Counted from the stretch's first letter, positions 24,000 to 35,820 are shown. The stretch is DNA of 64,000 nt from Elephas maximus indicus (GCF_024166365.1 NC_064819.1:7080501-7144500); one strand, 5' to 3'. The notes: generated by a model not told the origin, from the letters alone. Numbers and translations: made by a program.

Positions 24000-24470
24000 A
24001 TTAGTTATGATAAGAGTTTATTGAGGTACTGGGGAAAGAGTCCCTAAATCAGGCTATGACTGAATAAAGATGAAAGGGAAGGCTTGGAGACATCAACTTG
24101 ATGGGATGTGTCAAAAAAAAATTAGGCCAAAAAGACTGATTACAGCCCAGGCACTATCTACCTCTTCTTTGCCCCCATCTTGATCTTGGACAAGTTGTCT
24201 ATAACCACCTCTAGTTGGCCTAGAGTGGCTATGGAAACGAAATGGGTGTTTGAAATGGCTGTTTTCACCTCCCTGAAAGTGTTTGTCTCCTTTGTCTTGA
24301 TGTCGGGAGCCTCTAAACTTGTTATTGTTCACACATTATTTTCTTAGAGATGGAGATGAGGAATGGGACAGAGAATAAGAGGCCCAGGTACCTGATTCTG
24401 GGGGAACAGGATTAAAGGTCAAGATTTTAATAAGCTGGTGGGAATAATGTGAGCCATGTCATTATACACC
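24000..24470 (-). pseudogene. Possible degraded processed pseudogene, source not recognised
   Basis: Read on the minus strand, about 110 codons lie in one frame with a single internal stop near 24339: a Ser/Pro-rich part, then an Arg/Gly/His-rich part with KFRGSRHQDKGDKHFQGG and PTRGGYRQL. Downstream is an AATAAA (plus-strand TTTATT, 24017-24022) followed by a weak A-rich stretch. This resembles the 3' end of a retrocopied mRNA for a basic RGG-like protein, but I cannot name the parent and found no target duplication. It could be chance openness. Confidence 0.28.
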
Positions 24471-24479
24471 AGCATTTAA

Positions 24480-25529
24480 CGGATGTTTAAAAGTGTTTAA
24501 TGGGGAATTTTATGAATTTAAGTACACAGAAAAAAGATTAGAAGGAAATCTGCTAAGAATTAAACAGAGGTGCGTTGTTTTCCAGCTTCTTTGTCCTAGA
24601 GAGTATGTGTGTGTTTTATTTTTATTTTTTCTGTTGTTTTTTGTTTGTTTTTTTCTATTCTTTATAATCAGAACAGAAGCAATAAAAAACGACATGTTGT
24701 ACGTATTTTAAAAGTTACTCTTATAGACTAATATCCTCAGATCCCAACTTTTCCTGCTACATGGTTCTTGCCTGCATCCTTTCAGCTTTGCAACGTTGTA
24801 AAGCTCACATCTTTCACATGCCACACGCATCTGTGCAATTACTAGTCAGGCAATCTAAATTTGAGTAAGCTTCTACATACTTTCATTCAATAATACACAC
24901 GATTTCACAGAATTGTTTTTCCTGCTTCCCCCACATTACGGGGAATATCTGTAAGAATACACATAGCTGTTTTTCTAAGAACACCCTCTGCTTTGAATCA
25001 AGGATAATTTGCATCCTTCCCACAGCAGGAGGCTGGGGGATTTCTATGCATCAATATCTTTAAAAGATCTCCATCTCCACAGGCAACTACAGAACGTTGA
25101 ATATTTCGCATTTGCTATTAGAGAGAGGTTTGCTACTTATATTTATGATGTAGGTAGCTGACTGCTTGTTAGTGTGGATTCTGCCACTAAACTGACTAGT
25201 TATTGTTGTTGTTGGAGAAGTCTTAGCAGTAGCCTGGTTATTTTTTCAAAGGAAAAAAACCAAATCTATGACTATCAAACCCTCACGTGGTCTTCAAATA
25301 GAAGCCCAACGTTCCATTCCTGCTCTCACTTCTGCAGTATGACCTGTCACCAGGAAGCAAGGTGCCAGAAAAGCCGTACGGATAATCTGGGGCCATCCTA
25401 AAGGCCCCACCCTCTCAGAAAACAAAACTGGCAACTACTGATAATGTAAGTCAGCTGTCAAAAAACGAACTGCAAGCAGCAGATAGAAGGCACAACCATG
25501 CAAAGATATATCTCAAGAGGGATCATTAA
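24480..25529. other. Unique sequence, nothing recognised
   Basis: A T-rich run at 24617-24662 gives mirror frames on both strands. No gene seen. Confidence 0.5.
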
Positions 25530-25562
25530 AACACACACACGCACACACACACACACACACAC
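25530..25562. repeat. (AC)n microsatellite
   Basis: AC units with one G interruption. Confidence 0.93.
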
Positions 25563-25977
25563 CCAGGGAAAAACAGATGGCTTTTTTGTCCCCACCCCCA
25601 ACCAATTCTCTTATATCTTAAACAAGCAATAAGACAGGAGAAAGTGGTTTTGTGTTAGAGTGTACCTAAAATTGGCAATTAATACAGATTCTATTTTGAG
25701 TAAGAATTCCTTCTGGCTAAAGGTTTAAGTATATATCGTTTAGCTTGCCTCCACCCACATTCTCTCTGCTTCAGGAAAGAGTTCTTGTTCTTTTGGACTT
25801 CTCTGACTCCAGATGTGCACAGAGGATCTTTTCCTAAAGGAAAAAGATTCGTCTCTATGTGTTCTTGTCTTCATGAGTATAGAGGGAGAGCTGTAACCAT
25901 GAGAGTCAGTATGATCATTTCCTGCAGATGTGAACCCTGGGCTCCTGTTGGGTTTCTGATTAATCCTTCATCTTTGA
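25563..25977. other. Unique spacer
   Basis: No feature recognised; the 75-codon frame ending in the TG repeat is not a gene. Confidence 0.5.
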
Positions 25978-26029
25978 GGTGTGTGTGTGTCTGTGTGTGT
26001 GTGTGTGTATGAGAGAGAGAGAGAGAGAG
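25978..26029. repeat. (GT)n(GA)n compound microsatellite
   Basis: About 28 bases of GT then 19 of GA. Confidence 0.93.
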
Positions 26030-26484
26030 TTAAGAGGGACTGCACTGGGAAACATCATCTCCCCTAACATCTTGCTCTAGTTAAAATTTACTAGAACACA
26101 CAACTAAATAGTCAGTCTGAGTGGCACCTCTACAAAGAGAAACTTGTACCTGGATTAAGAACGAATACAAACCAAAAATGACAATTTTTTCTGCTTGTCC
26201 GAGTTAGGTTGTATTTAGAGCCTGAGGATTCACTTTTCCTCTCAAAGCTGACAACAGCAACACAGTCATCCAGGTATCTCTCTTCTCTGAATAACAGCTG
26301 AATGGGGATGCAGATAGAATGAGAATGGTGGAAGGGTGGAAGGGTGGAAGGTGGGGTGAAGGCTAGGCATTCCCATTTGGAGGTGGCAATATTTTTAAGA
26401 CTTCTGCCATGTTATGCTATTCATTTTCCAGCTTACACTAGAGAAGTCTGAAGACGGGAGCAATCCAAATTTAGGCCCTTTTCT

Positions 26485-26585
26485 AAGTAGATTTATTCAT
26501 TCAATAAATATTTATTGGACACTTACAATGTGCAAAGCATTCTGGAAGACACAAAATGAATAACAAAATCTTTTCTCTCGAGCAG
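26485..26585 (-). repeat. L2 3'-end fragment
   Basis: 'attcattcaataaatatttattggacacttacaatgtgc' is the reverse complement of the L2 tail. Confidence 0.7.
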
Positions 26586-26635
26586 CTTATGATTGCATAG
26601 GGGAGAATAATATATATATATATGCAAATAAATGC

Positions 26636-26960
26636 ATTATTTTATTCAGGACTCTTTCAGTTCCAAATGACAGAATCCAAACACAAAGTCACTTAAACAG
26701 AAAAAAAAAAAAAATTGTTTTACGTAACTGTAAAGTCTCTGAATAGATCTTCAGTAGATATCAGGCCCAATTGAATTTAGTAGCTCATCTCATTTGATAT
26801 TATTCATTTCTCTCTCTCACTCTCCCCTCCCCACAATTTCTCAGGTTTGGACTCTTTGGGCCAATCACGATGGACGGTTATCATGCTTGGCTAGTACTGG
26901 TCATATAATGCCAGCAGCTAAAACAGTGCCTGGACCTTGGTAAGTATTTATGAAACATTT
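26636..26960. repeat. Probable old interspersed repeat, family uncertain
   Basis: 'cagttccaaatgacagaatcc...gtcacttaaacagaaaaa...gtaactgtaaagtc' looks like a familiar placental repeat that I cannot name. Confidence 0.4.
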
Positions 26961-27524
26961 GTTACATAGAGTGTTTTCAGTATCTTGGATGATATGGACC
27001 CACAGACTGTAAGTGACAGAGCGGGAAGGAAAGAAAGGCAGCAGGTATTCCTAATTCCTCAAGAATTTCTTCTGTGAGAGGAAGGGGAGAAAGGGCTGCA
27101 GTCCTACTGACACAGATATTCTTTAGATACAATTTGTATGTAAAGAGAAAGCTGATCATGCTTGTTGGCTTAAGAGAATAAATTAATACAGCTATGTTCC
27201 TGAGGTAGTAGGGGTGTGTGTGTGTGTGCGCCCTGCAGGGGTGGGGGGAAGGGTTTTTGAGCTCAAGAGCACAGGTGTAAATTAATTTTAGAAATGGGAA
27301 AGAATAATCTTCCTTTTAAGCAGGAGAAAAAGAGACAGTTGGTGAAGAGGTAAATGCTTCAAAGTGGTGAGGAAGGCAGCTGAATGGTTCAGAATAGAAT
27401 GGCTCCTGTGATCTCAGTCCAATGGAATAAGACGCTGAATTCTGAACTGAGAAGACTAGGAAATACTGCCCCAGCCACTGTTAAAAAAATGGTAGAAATT
27501 GTGTAAAAATACATTACAATGATT
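26961..27524. other. Unique spacer with a TG run
   Basis: Only a TG run near 27217-27230 and G-rich sequence near 27241 stand out. Confidence 0.5.
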
Positions 27525-27538
27525 TTTAAACAGACTTA

Positions 27539-27736
27539 AACCCATTGCTGTCGAGTTGATTCCGACTCATTGAGACCCTATAGACAGAGTAGAACTGCCT
27601 CTTAGGGTTTCCAAGGTTGAAATATTTATGGAAGCCCACTGCCACATCTTTCTTCCATGCAGCAGCTAGTGGGTTTGAACCGCTGACCTTTCAGTTAGCA
27701 GTCAAATGTTTAACCACTGTGCCACCAGGGCTCCCC
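27539..27736 (-). mobile_element. AfroSINE, long form
   Basis: TTTAAACAGACTTA is duplicated exactly at 27525-27538 and 27737-27750. The 14-base perfect duplication makes this one of the younger copies. Confidence 0.95.
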
Positions 27737-27750
27737 TTTAAACAGACTTA

Positions 27751-28312
27751 GATAACATGAATTTTAACAAACCCAATCACAAAACAGAAGCAAAAATCTT
27801 TATCCAAGACCTATCTACAGTCCTAGTTCAGAAGAGACATGGGGAAAAAGCAAGAGTCTACCAGGGAAAAGCCTGGAACAAAAGGTCACAGGTACTTGAA
27901 GAACTGGTGGGACTGTGTACCTATGTTGGGAAAAGAGACAAATGAAGACAGACTAAAGCGAGAAAGGGAAAATGGTCAAGGAAGTAGGCAGACTGAATAG
28001 GAGAAAGTAGAAGTTAAAGCAATTGTGAGCCCTAAGAGGGGATGAGTCCGATGCTGGTCTTTAAGTGTGACTGTGTTGCTAGGAGACTGACGTGGAGAAG
28101 GAATGAAGGTCATTAGTGTTGAGGGCCCTGAGGCACTAAGAGGTCAAGGTGTTTGATGTGTCAAGCCTTGAACTTGCAACTCTAAGGTCTTAAAGTCATG
28201 CTATTGGAGTCAACCCTAGTGGTAGCGGGTGGAGGGAGATAAGGGGGATGTGGGAGGTGGGGGACGAGATCATCCCTAGGGGTAAAAGATTTCTGGAGCT
28301 GTCTGCGTCATT
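27751..28312. other. Unique spacer
   Basis: Nothing recognised. Confidence 0.5.
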
Positions 28313-28508
28313 CAGGAGCCCTGGTGGTGCAGTGGTTAAAGCTCTTGGGTGCAAATCAAAAGGTCGGTGGTTCAAACCCACCAGCTGTTGCATGGGAGAA
28401 AGATGTGGCAGTCTGTTTCCCTAAGATTACAGCCTTGGAAACCCTATGGGGCAGTTCTACACTGTCCTATAGGGTCACTGTGAGTCAGAATCCACTTGAC
28501 GGCAACAA
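28313..28508 (+). mobile_element. AfroSINE, long form
   Basis: Well-preserved head GGAGCCCTGGTGGTGCAGTG and the long-form body. Confidence 0.94.
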
Positions 28509-28954
28509 GATGCTTTGTTCATCACCATTTGCAAACAGTGCTAACAGGACCATCTGGGCCAGCTTCAGCCAGAGACAAGCCATCAAATTGTTAGCCAGAG
28601 AGGAGATGTGGAAAGAATCATCAAACCTTGTCTTATGGACTGGGAGACTGGGTGAGTGAGTAGGTTTATAGGTTTATTGTTTTTGTTTTGAGAGTTAATA
28701 CCTATTAAATATTTGAGGACAAAGCTACCTTCTTCCCCATAATCCCAGAGGCAGCCCTTTGAGGTACCCCTAAACTGGGATCAATTTCTTCAATTATTAT
28801 ACCCTGAGAAGGGTTTGCCCATGATTCAAATACATAACCCACATAATGGCATCTTCCCTCACCTCTGCCACTTTCTAAACATTTATATTTTTATTTATGC
28901 CATAGGTCTTATTAGCACAGGATTTTAAAAATAAATTTATTCAGTCACTCATTC
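28509..28954. other. Unique spacer
   Basis: Nothing recognised. Confidence 0.5.
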
Positions 28955-29080
28955 ATATACGTATTTTCTGTCTACTTTCTACCAGTAGAATATTAATTCC
29001 ATCAGGGCAGCTATCTTGCACAGTCTGTTCAGTTTTCTATTCCCAGTGCCCAGATCTGTGTCTTTCAAGCAGAAGGTGAT
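28955..29080 (+). repeat. L2 3'-region fragment
   Basis: 'tattaattccatcagggcagc...ctattcccagtgcccag' follows the L2 3' UTR. Confidence 0.6.
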
Positions 29081-29101
29081 TTTATGTACGCCTGTATCTC
29101 T

Positions 29102-29142
29102 AACTCTGTCTATCCGTCTATCTGTCTGTCTGTCTATCTGTG
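29102..29142. repeat. (TCTG/TCTA)n microsatellite
   Basis: Tetranucleotide repeat of mixed TCTG and TCTA units. Confidence 0.88.
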
Positions 29143-29375
29143 TTTCTAATCTCTATCCAATTACCTGTACAAAGCTTTTGGTTATATTTTTTTAGTACAA
29201 AGGATAAAAAATAAAGGTGGCAGAATACTAAACAATTAAAACATCCCTTCTCTTGCCTAGCTGTTCCTAAATAGTTTGCTTCTGTGGTATTTAAAGAATG
29301 TAAACACTAAGGAAGTGAATTATATGGCTAACCACATTGTCTTATCACAAGTACAATTATTTCTGTTTTAATATA

Positions 29376-29480
29376 TTCAATGCCCTCCCTCTCCTTCTTT
29401 CTTGCTGCTCCTTTTTTTTTTTTTCTTTCCCTCCTTTCCACCCTCCCCTTCCTTCTCTTTCTCTCCCACTTCCTACCACA
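29376..29480. repeat. Pyrimidine-rich tract
   Basis: C/T-rich on the plus strand; explains the low-complexity open frame here. Confidence 0.75.
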
Positions 29481-29665
29481 TACACACATTCACACACATT
29501 CATTTGTAAACCTTTTTGCTGGATCTATGATTTTCATGTGAGGACTCTAATTGACCCTCTCTTGCACACACTTTCCCTGATTTGCATCACTAATGGGAAT
29601 AATGAAATTTCTAGATTCAGTACTACTCATGCCATATCTTTATAATCATCATCACATTAGTGAAA

Positions 29666-29735
29666 GCAAAATGCTCAGCTACTTGGAGTACAGCGCTAAT
29701 AAGGTCAAGGTAGTGGGTTTAATCTCTGGGCAAGA
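29666..29735 (+). repeat. tRNA-Ile-like sequence (relic SINE head or tRNA pseudogene)
   Basis: GCTCAG, then CGCTAATAAGGTCAAGGT and GTGGGTTTAATC, track the D-arm, the CTAATAA anticodon loop and the T-arm of tRNA-Ile(AAT). The acceptor stem does not pair, so it is not a working tRNA. Confidence 0.45.
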
Positions 29736-30069
29736 CTCAGAGGAGGAAAAAAGATGTCATGGCTATTGACTGCACCTTTAACCTCAACAAGCCATCATAC
29801 AAAGTCACATTGTTGGTCATAACAGGACCAGAATTAGAGAAAAGGGATGGATTTAGGCAAATCCACAGTTAGATTAGGGCTACTCTCATTACTAGCCTAA
29901 GTGTTATCTTAGACCATGAAGGAGGCAGTCAAGGTTGGCCAGCAAGAAAAAGTAATCTTAACAAATGGTTAGTGAATATATTTCAAGAATATATAAGAAT
30001 AAATCAGACAAATAATTCAAGATTAGGATAAATATTAAAGAAGGTATCAGTTTTAGATGGCAGGGCCAG

Positions 30070-30365
30070 GAATTATACTAAACTCTTTAAAAATATTCAT
30101 TCCTTTTAGGGCTAGATCATACAACTGCACAAGTTGCACATGGCACAACTTTTGAGGATACCTTCCACCTAGACCCTAATGTGAACAGTGATGCCTAGGG
30201 TGAAGCCACACAGCAGTATTGTCCTTTAATCCCCACATCAGTTGTGTGACACAGCACTAGTATCCCCTGCTTTATAAATGAGGAGACTGGGACTAACAGA
30301 GGATAAATAATCTGCACAAGTTACACAGTTAGCAAGGGGCTGAGACTAAATTCAAAGCTATTCCC
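30070..30365 (-). repeat. MIR, interrupted
   Basis: 'aggaattatactaaactctttaaa' and, after about 110 foreign bases (30110-30222), 'tcctttaatccccaca...gaggagactgggac...acaagttacacagttagcaagg' make up one minus-strand MIR. Confidence 0.78.
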
Positions 30366-30689
30366 CTTAAAGAAATCTTCAGAATGGGGAAAATGAAATA
30401 CCCATCATATTAAGGCAGGATAGCATATTGAAACTTAGAAGAAACCCTCTGGGGTCAGAAAGAAAAGTACCTTAATAACCTTCAGGAATATCCACAAGGA
30501 AAATAAAGAAGGTCCAGGGTCATAGGGGATGACCCCAAGATTCCAGAACAACAGACTGACAGAAAAGGTATTGAAGATTTCACCATTTAAGATGCTAATT
30601 GATACTATGTCATAATTTGTTTAAGGTGCTTTAGGGAAGGAAAGAGTGCAGTGACTCACCTGTCCAAATCAGGGTCTAGGCCATGTGAA

Positions 30690-30956
30690 TTCCTTTCTTA
30701 TCAGTAGCCTTGGCCATTCCTTAATTACTTGGCTTGCAGAGGATCCTCCTATAGCCTCTGCCTTCCCCGGGTTGTGGGAACTTCTGGGTCTAATCTGCTG
30801 TGTTCATAACTCAAGGTGATTAGGTTTAGGGCACACTTTACACTGATAGGGCCTAATTAACATAACGAAGAAAGCTCCGTTACCAAACAGGACTACCTCA
30901 CATAGGGGTTAGGATTCCAACACATAGTTTAGGGGAGCACAATTCAATCCATAACA
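30690..30956 (-). mobile_element. MaLR-type LTR fragment
   Basis: Ends 'gggagcacaattcaatccataaca', the reverse complement of the LTR start. The other end is not clear. Confidence 0.68.
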
Positions 30957-31524
30957 GAAGGAAATGCTAAAGGAGGCTGGTACTGAAGTGGTGGGGAGCA
31001 AAGACACCAAGAATAGTCTTCAAGGAGAAGAGAGAGCTTCTCCAGAATCTCAGAGGACAGGAGGACAAGGCACCTGAGCCATCCTGAGTTTGCTTCATTT
31101 TTAAGACTATAGTTGAAGGAGAAAGACTTCCACAAGCACTTGAATAAGGATGGTATTGTGGAAATCTTGGTGACAGAGTCAATGATTTTGAATCCAAGGG
31201 ACACGTTCATCCTGATTTTTAGGACAGGGATGAAAGAACCTGGTGTAAGCTTCAGAAAAGGTATTATCTTTTCGTGAGCTTGGAAGAAAAAAATAAAACA
31301 GCAGCAAGTCAAAGGAACTGCTGGTTAAACATGGCAAAAATTGGTACTTAGGAGAACATGATTTAGAAAGGCATTTTTCATGTAGGATGTCTGCAAAATG
31401 GCAGCACACTGGTAAATTAGACATTACCTTTCCCAGGGGTTTGCATCATTATGGAACACATGTGGATTACTAATTTTCAGGTAAAAGAAATACATATGAG
31501 GTCTTAAAATATTCAGAATTTGTC
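30957..31524. other. Unique spacer with overlapping minus frames
   Basis: A 122-codon minus frame (30944-31312) has no recognisable domain and starts in the LTR junction; not called. Confidence 0.45.
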
Positions 31525-31920
31525 TGTTCTACTGCTTCTATTTCATACATGAGTACATTTAGGTCCAGTTAGGAACAATACGAGGAGCCCTGGTGGCTCA
31601 GTGGTTAAGCACTTGACAGCTAACTGAAAGGTTGGAGGTTTAAACTCATCAGCTGCTCCATGGGAGAAAGATGTGGCAGTCTGCTTCCATAAAGATTGCA
31701 GCCTTGGAAACCCAATTGGGCAGCTCTACTCTGCTATGAGTCAGAATTCACTCGACGGCACTGGGTTTGGTTTTTTGGTTTACTCTGTCTTATAAGTTTG
31801 GTATGAGTCAGAATCAGCAGGATGGTAATGGATTTTTTTAAGGAATAATACTTCCGAGGTCACTTAGTGAATTAGTAACATAGCCAAGATCAGAACCTGG
31901 ATCTCCTCACCCACAAAAAA
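31525..31920 (-). repeat. MIR, split by a SINE
   Basis: 'atttcatacatgagtac...aggtcc' and 'gaggtcacttagtgaattagtaacatagcc...cagaacctgg' are the two halves of one MIR around the SINE at 31582. Confidence 0.75.
31582..31840 (+). mobile_element. AfroSINE, long form, with doubled 3' end
   Basis: After a normal tail ('ctatgagtcagaattcactcgacgg...ggttttttgg') the 3' segment repeats ('tactctgtcttataagtttggtatgagtcagaatc'). One target duplication, AGGAACAATAC / AGGAATAATAC (31571-31581, 31841-31851), encloses both. Confidence 0.88.
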
Positions 31921-32290
31921 AAACAGTGTTTATTTCCAATACCTCAGGTTATATAACTCTTAACATTCTTGAATAGTCTCTATTTTTTAGCGATTGATAA
32001 CTTTATAGTGCCTTGGGGGTCATCATTATTGACATTAGGGGAAAACTGGCCCATCCCTCTCTCTTCTAGGTTAAACAGCAAACAGTACAGACAAAGGAGA
32101 TTAAGCTGAATCCATTCCCACTCAAAACTTTCCTTTTAAAACAAACTGTTGATATTTGCTTATTCATTTGTTATTTGCTTCTTTCTCATAAAGTGTCACT
32201 GCGCAAAATGTGCAAGAGAAAGTGCTTGGATTTTGTGGGTGCTGCAGAAACCATAGTTTTAATCATCAATTTAGAAATGAAAAAGTTGCT
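31921..32290. other. Unique spacer
   Basis: Nothing recognised. Confidence 0.5.
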
Positions 32291-32715
32291 ATATCAGCCT
32301 CCTGGGGCTGCTGTACCAAATACCACAAACTGGGGGCTGAAAACAACAGAAATGTATTCTCAAAATCCAGAGTCAAAACGTTAGCAGAGATAGTTCCTTC
32401 TGGAGCTCTAAGAGGGGAGCCTGGCCCATGTCTCTTGCCTAGTTTCTGGTGGTTGCCAGCAATTCTTGGCGTTCTTTGGCTTGTAGATACATCACTCCTA
32501 TATCTGCTTCTATCTTCCTATTAACTTCTTTATGTCTCTATGTGTCGGTCCTCATTTTATAAGGATAGTAGTCACTGGATTTAGGACTACCATAATTCAG
32601 TATGACCTCCTGTTACCTTAATTATATCTGCAAAGACCTTATTTCCAAATATGGTGTGAGGTTCCTGACGGACATGATTTTTTGGGGGGAGAAGGGTATT
32701 ATTTGACACACTACA
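32291..32715 (-). mobile_element. MaLR-type LTR
   Basis: 'cctcctggggctgctgtaccaaataccacaaactggg', 'ggtggttgccagcaattcttggcg' and 'caaagaccttatttccaaata' follow an MLT/MST-like LTR in reverse complement. Confidence 0.83.
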
Positions 32716-33445
32716 GTCATCTAAAACAACATTTTTAAAAGCATGATTAAAAGAAGGCCCATCATATATATTGGAGGCATGTTTCACAGCTGAAAATATG
32801 GGTATTACAAGCCTATCATAAAGTAGATTGACCTGTTGAAATGTTAGAAAGTACAAATGTATAATGTGCTGAAAATACATTTTGGGAGAAACCCCACCTG
32901 CTGAACCCTCAGCTCCTACAGTTCACAAAACTTATACTCAGTCTACCTGAGGTCGGGGCTGCTGTGGAAATATCATTTATGGGCATTACTGACTGTGTTT
33001 GAAGATCTAAAGTTGAAAGCAATGTTAATATTTATACATACACCTATGTTTGATCTCACTAATAAGCTGATATTAGTCTGGAAGAGATTATGACAAAATT
33101 AAGGGCTGAGGGAGTTTAGAGTAGATTTCTAGAAGAGGCTTCTCCAGTGTTAATGTGGATATGAATCAGCTGGGAATTGTATTAAAATGCAGACTTAGAT
33201 TCAGTAGATCTGGGGTAGGGATAGGTCTTCCCATTTCTGAAAATCTCCCAGTCAATTTGTGTAGCAAGGGTTTAGAAAAGTGAGGGGACAGGGACGGGCG
33301 ATAACACTCTCTTACTTAGGAAAGCTAGGTCTCCTTCTCTGTTCTTGATGTATTTCTAACTAGAGATGCAACTACTGCAAAATAAACAGACTTTGATTAA
33401 GGGTTTCTGGTTCAAATCGAACATATTTTGGTGCTGAAAACAATT
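32716..33445. other. Unique spacer
   Basis: Nothing recognised. Confidence 0.5.
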
Positions 33446-33462
33446 TGTGTGTGTGTGTGTGT
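33446..33462. repeat. Short (TG)n
   Basis: Eight TG units. Confidence 0.85.
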
Positions 33463-33499
33463 ATGTCTTTTTCAGAATCCAGGTCCTCTGTTCTCTCCA

Positions 33500-34325
33500 T
33501 CTCCTCCACACCGCAGCCAGAGCAAACTTTCTAAACCTTAAATCATCATTTCACACTCCTTATTACAACATTTTAGTTGTTGAACGGACAATGTGCAAAT
33601 TCTTTTAAAATAGTTTACCGGGTTTAAATGATTTTAAAATTGTTTACTGGATGTGGCTGCTGCTTCATCTGCTATCACTCTCCCCTCTATGTAAGCTCCA
33701 AACATACTGAACATAATTTAGTCCCCCAAATACCATACGTCCTCCCCTTTCTGGGTCTTCACGATATTTTCCTTTCTTCCTGAAATATGCTTCCCTTCCC
33801 TCACTCCAATTCTCTCCTTCACTTGATGGTTCCTTTCTGTCTCTCTGAGGAAGTCTTCCTAGATATCAGAGTTGGGTGTAAGAGACTCTGATATAGTGAT
33901 CATAAAAAATAAATAAGAAACAAGCAAAAACAGTTGCTGGCGAGTCAGTTCTAACTCATTGCAAACCCCATGTGTGCCAGAGAAGAAATACGCTCGATGA
34001 GGTTTTCAAGTATGTGACCTTTTGGAAGAAGCTCACCAGGCCTTTCTTTTGAGGTAACTCTGGGTGGATTCGAACCACCAACCTTTAAGTTAGTATCTGA
34101 GGACTTAACCATTTGTACCACCCAGGAACTCCTAAAGGTCCTTGGTTTTGTGATGTGTAGCCTGTCATGTTGTCATAGTCAATTTACTTGAAAGTCTCCC
34201 CCACTGTACTCGAATCTCTTTGAAGGCAGAGACCATATCCTTTGTGCTCGCTAGTTTACCCTTCTACTGGACTAAACCTCTTTAACAAATAGTTAACAAC
34301 TATTGAATGAATGAATGAGAAAGTA
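33500..34325 (+). mobile_element. L2 LINE 3' end, split by a SINE
   Basis: 'ccttcccttcctgaaatatgcttcccttcc'-like coding/3' sequence continues after the SINE with 'ccactgtactcgaatctctttgaaggcagagacc' and ends 'tattgaatgaatgaatgag', the L2 terminus. Confidence 0.75.
33931..34133 (-). mobile_element. AfroSINE, variant form, in L2
   Basis: Reads 'gggtggattcgaaccaccaacc...taccacccagga'. The body differs from the common long form and matches that of the split copy at 6703. Confidence 0.88.
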
Positions 34326-35119
34326 ACACTGCAATATATGGATAGAAGAGAGGGTGAGATGTTGGTGTAGGGCATTGTCCAGACAGAGCAGAACATGCTG
34401 GGTAGGATAACCTAGGGCTTGGGCAGTAAGAAAGTACTGTCCTATAAGAGGCGGAACAAAGGTCATGAGGCATTCCACATCTGGCAAATGACAAAGGAAA
34501 GGGAATACAGAAATGAAGAAGTCCCCAAGGCAGGATGAAGAAGGGTGTAGAAGACAAAACATACTTACCTAGTGGGTTTCCTGGGGCAGATTAAACAAAG
34601 CACACTGGGAAAACAGAAAACCTGCAGTGGGAGTAGAGGGAAGCAGAGGTAAGCAGACACGGAAATAAAATATGTTCCCAAAGATGGTGGAGAAGCAGGG
34701 GATCATGACACTGGGAAACATGAAATCACTGACAGTGTGGATTTAGGAGGCATTTAATGGCTTAAATGCTTTAAGATTTGCGAACAGGATTGTAACAGTT
34801 TACAGACTAAAAATAACACCTTGTGGGACTGATGCAATAATTAAGGGCATTTTGCTGAAATATTTTATGTCCAGAATAGAATAGGCAGGAAGAGAAGAAG
34901 CGACTGGAAGGACTACTAAAATAAAACTTGCCTTGGGCTTTGCGTGCGCACGATGACTACGCACATACACGAGTCAGAGAAACACTTGTTAGCCTAAGAT
35001 TGCGACGCTTCTGACATGGTTTGGATTTGATTTCTTAGGACACCACCTAAAACTGTCATTTGCAAGACTTTTAGTAAGCAATGACCCTTTGGTCAAATAA
35101 AATAGTACCTCTTGGGACA
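34326..35119. other. Unique spacer
   Basis: Overlapping minus frames (34293-34562) show nothing recognisable. Confidence 0.5.
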
Positions 35120-35820
35120 AAAAAGATACTCAGGATGAAACCTCAACAAAAAGAAAACAAAAATCCTCACAACTCGACCAGTAAGCAACATCACGATAAA
35201 TGGAGAAAATACTGAAATTGTCAAGGACTTCATTTTACTTGGATCCACAATCAATGTCCATGGAAGCAGCAGTCAAGAAATCAAAAGATACATTGCAATG
35301 GGCAAATCTGCTACAAAAGACCTCTTTAAAGTGTTAAAAAGCAAAGATGTCACTTTGAGGACTAAGGTGCCACTGTATTTTCAATCACCTGATAAGCATG
35401 GGAAAGCTAGACAATGAATAAGGAAGATCGAAGAAGAATTGATGCCTTCGAATTATGATATTGGTGAAGAATATTGAGTATATTACGAACTGCCAGAAGA
35501 ATGAACAAACCAGTCTTCGAAGAGGTACAGCCAGGGTGCTCCTTGGAAGCAAGGATGGTGAGACTACATACTACATACTTCAGACATGTTATTAGGGAGG
35601 TGTCAGTCCCTGGAGGACATCATGCTTGATAAAATAGAAGGTCAGAGAACAAGAGAAATACCCTCTTTTTCTGGACTGACACAGTGGCTGCAACAATGGA
35701 CTCAAACATAACAATTGTGAGGATGGCACAGGGCTGGGCAGTGTTTCATTCTGTTGTACACTGGGTCACTATGAGTCAAAACCAACTCGCTGGCACCTAA
35801 CAATAACAACAACAAGTTGG
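35120..35820 (+). mobile_element. RTE (BovB-like) LINE 3' end
   Basis: Contains the end of the RTE reading frame ('ggaagatcgaagaagaattgatgcc', 'gcaaggatggtgagactac', 'gacacagtggctgcaacaatgg') and the terminus 'tcactatgagtcaaaacc...ggcacctaacaataacaac'. This terminus is the source of the AfroSINE tail. Frames are broken. Confidence 0.92.

Noticed and set aside
28313-28390. Possible functional tRNA gene (A and B boxes present)
   Set aside because: It is the head of an AfroSINE. The acceptor stem does not close, and the same head recurs in about 30 copies.
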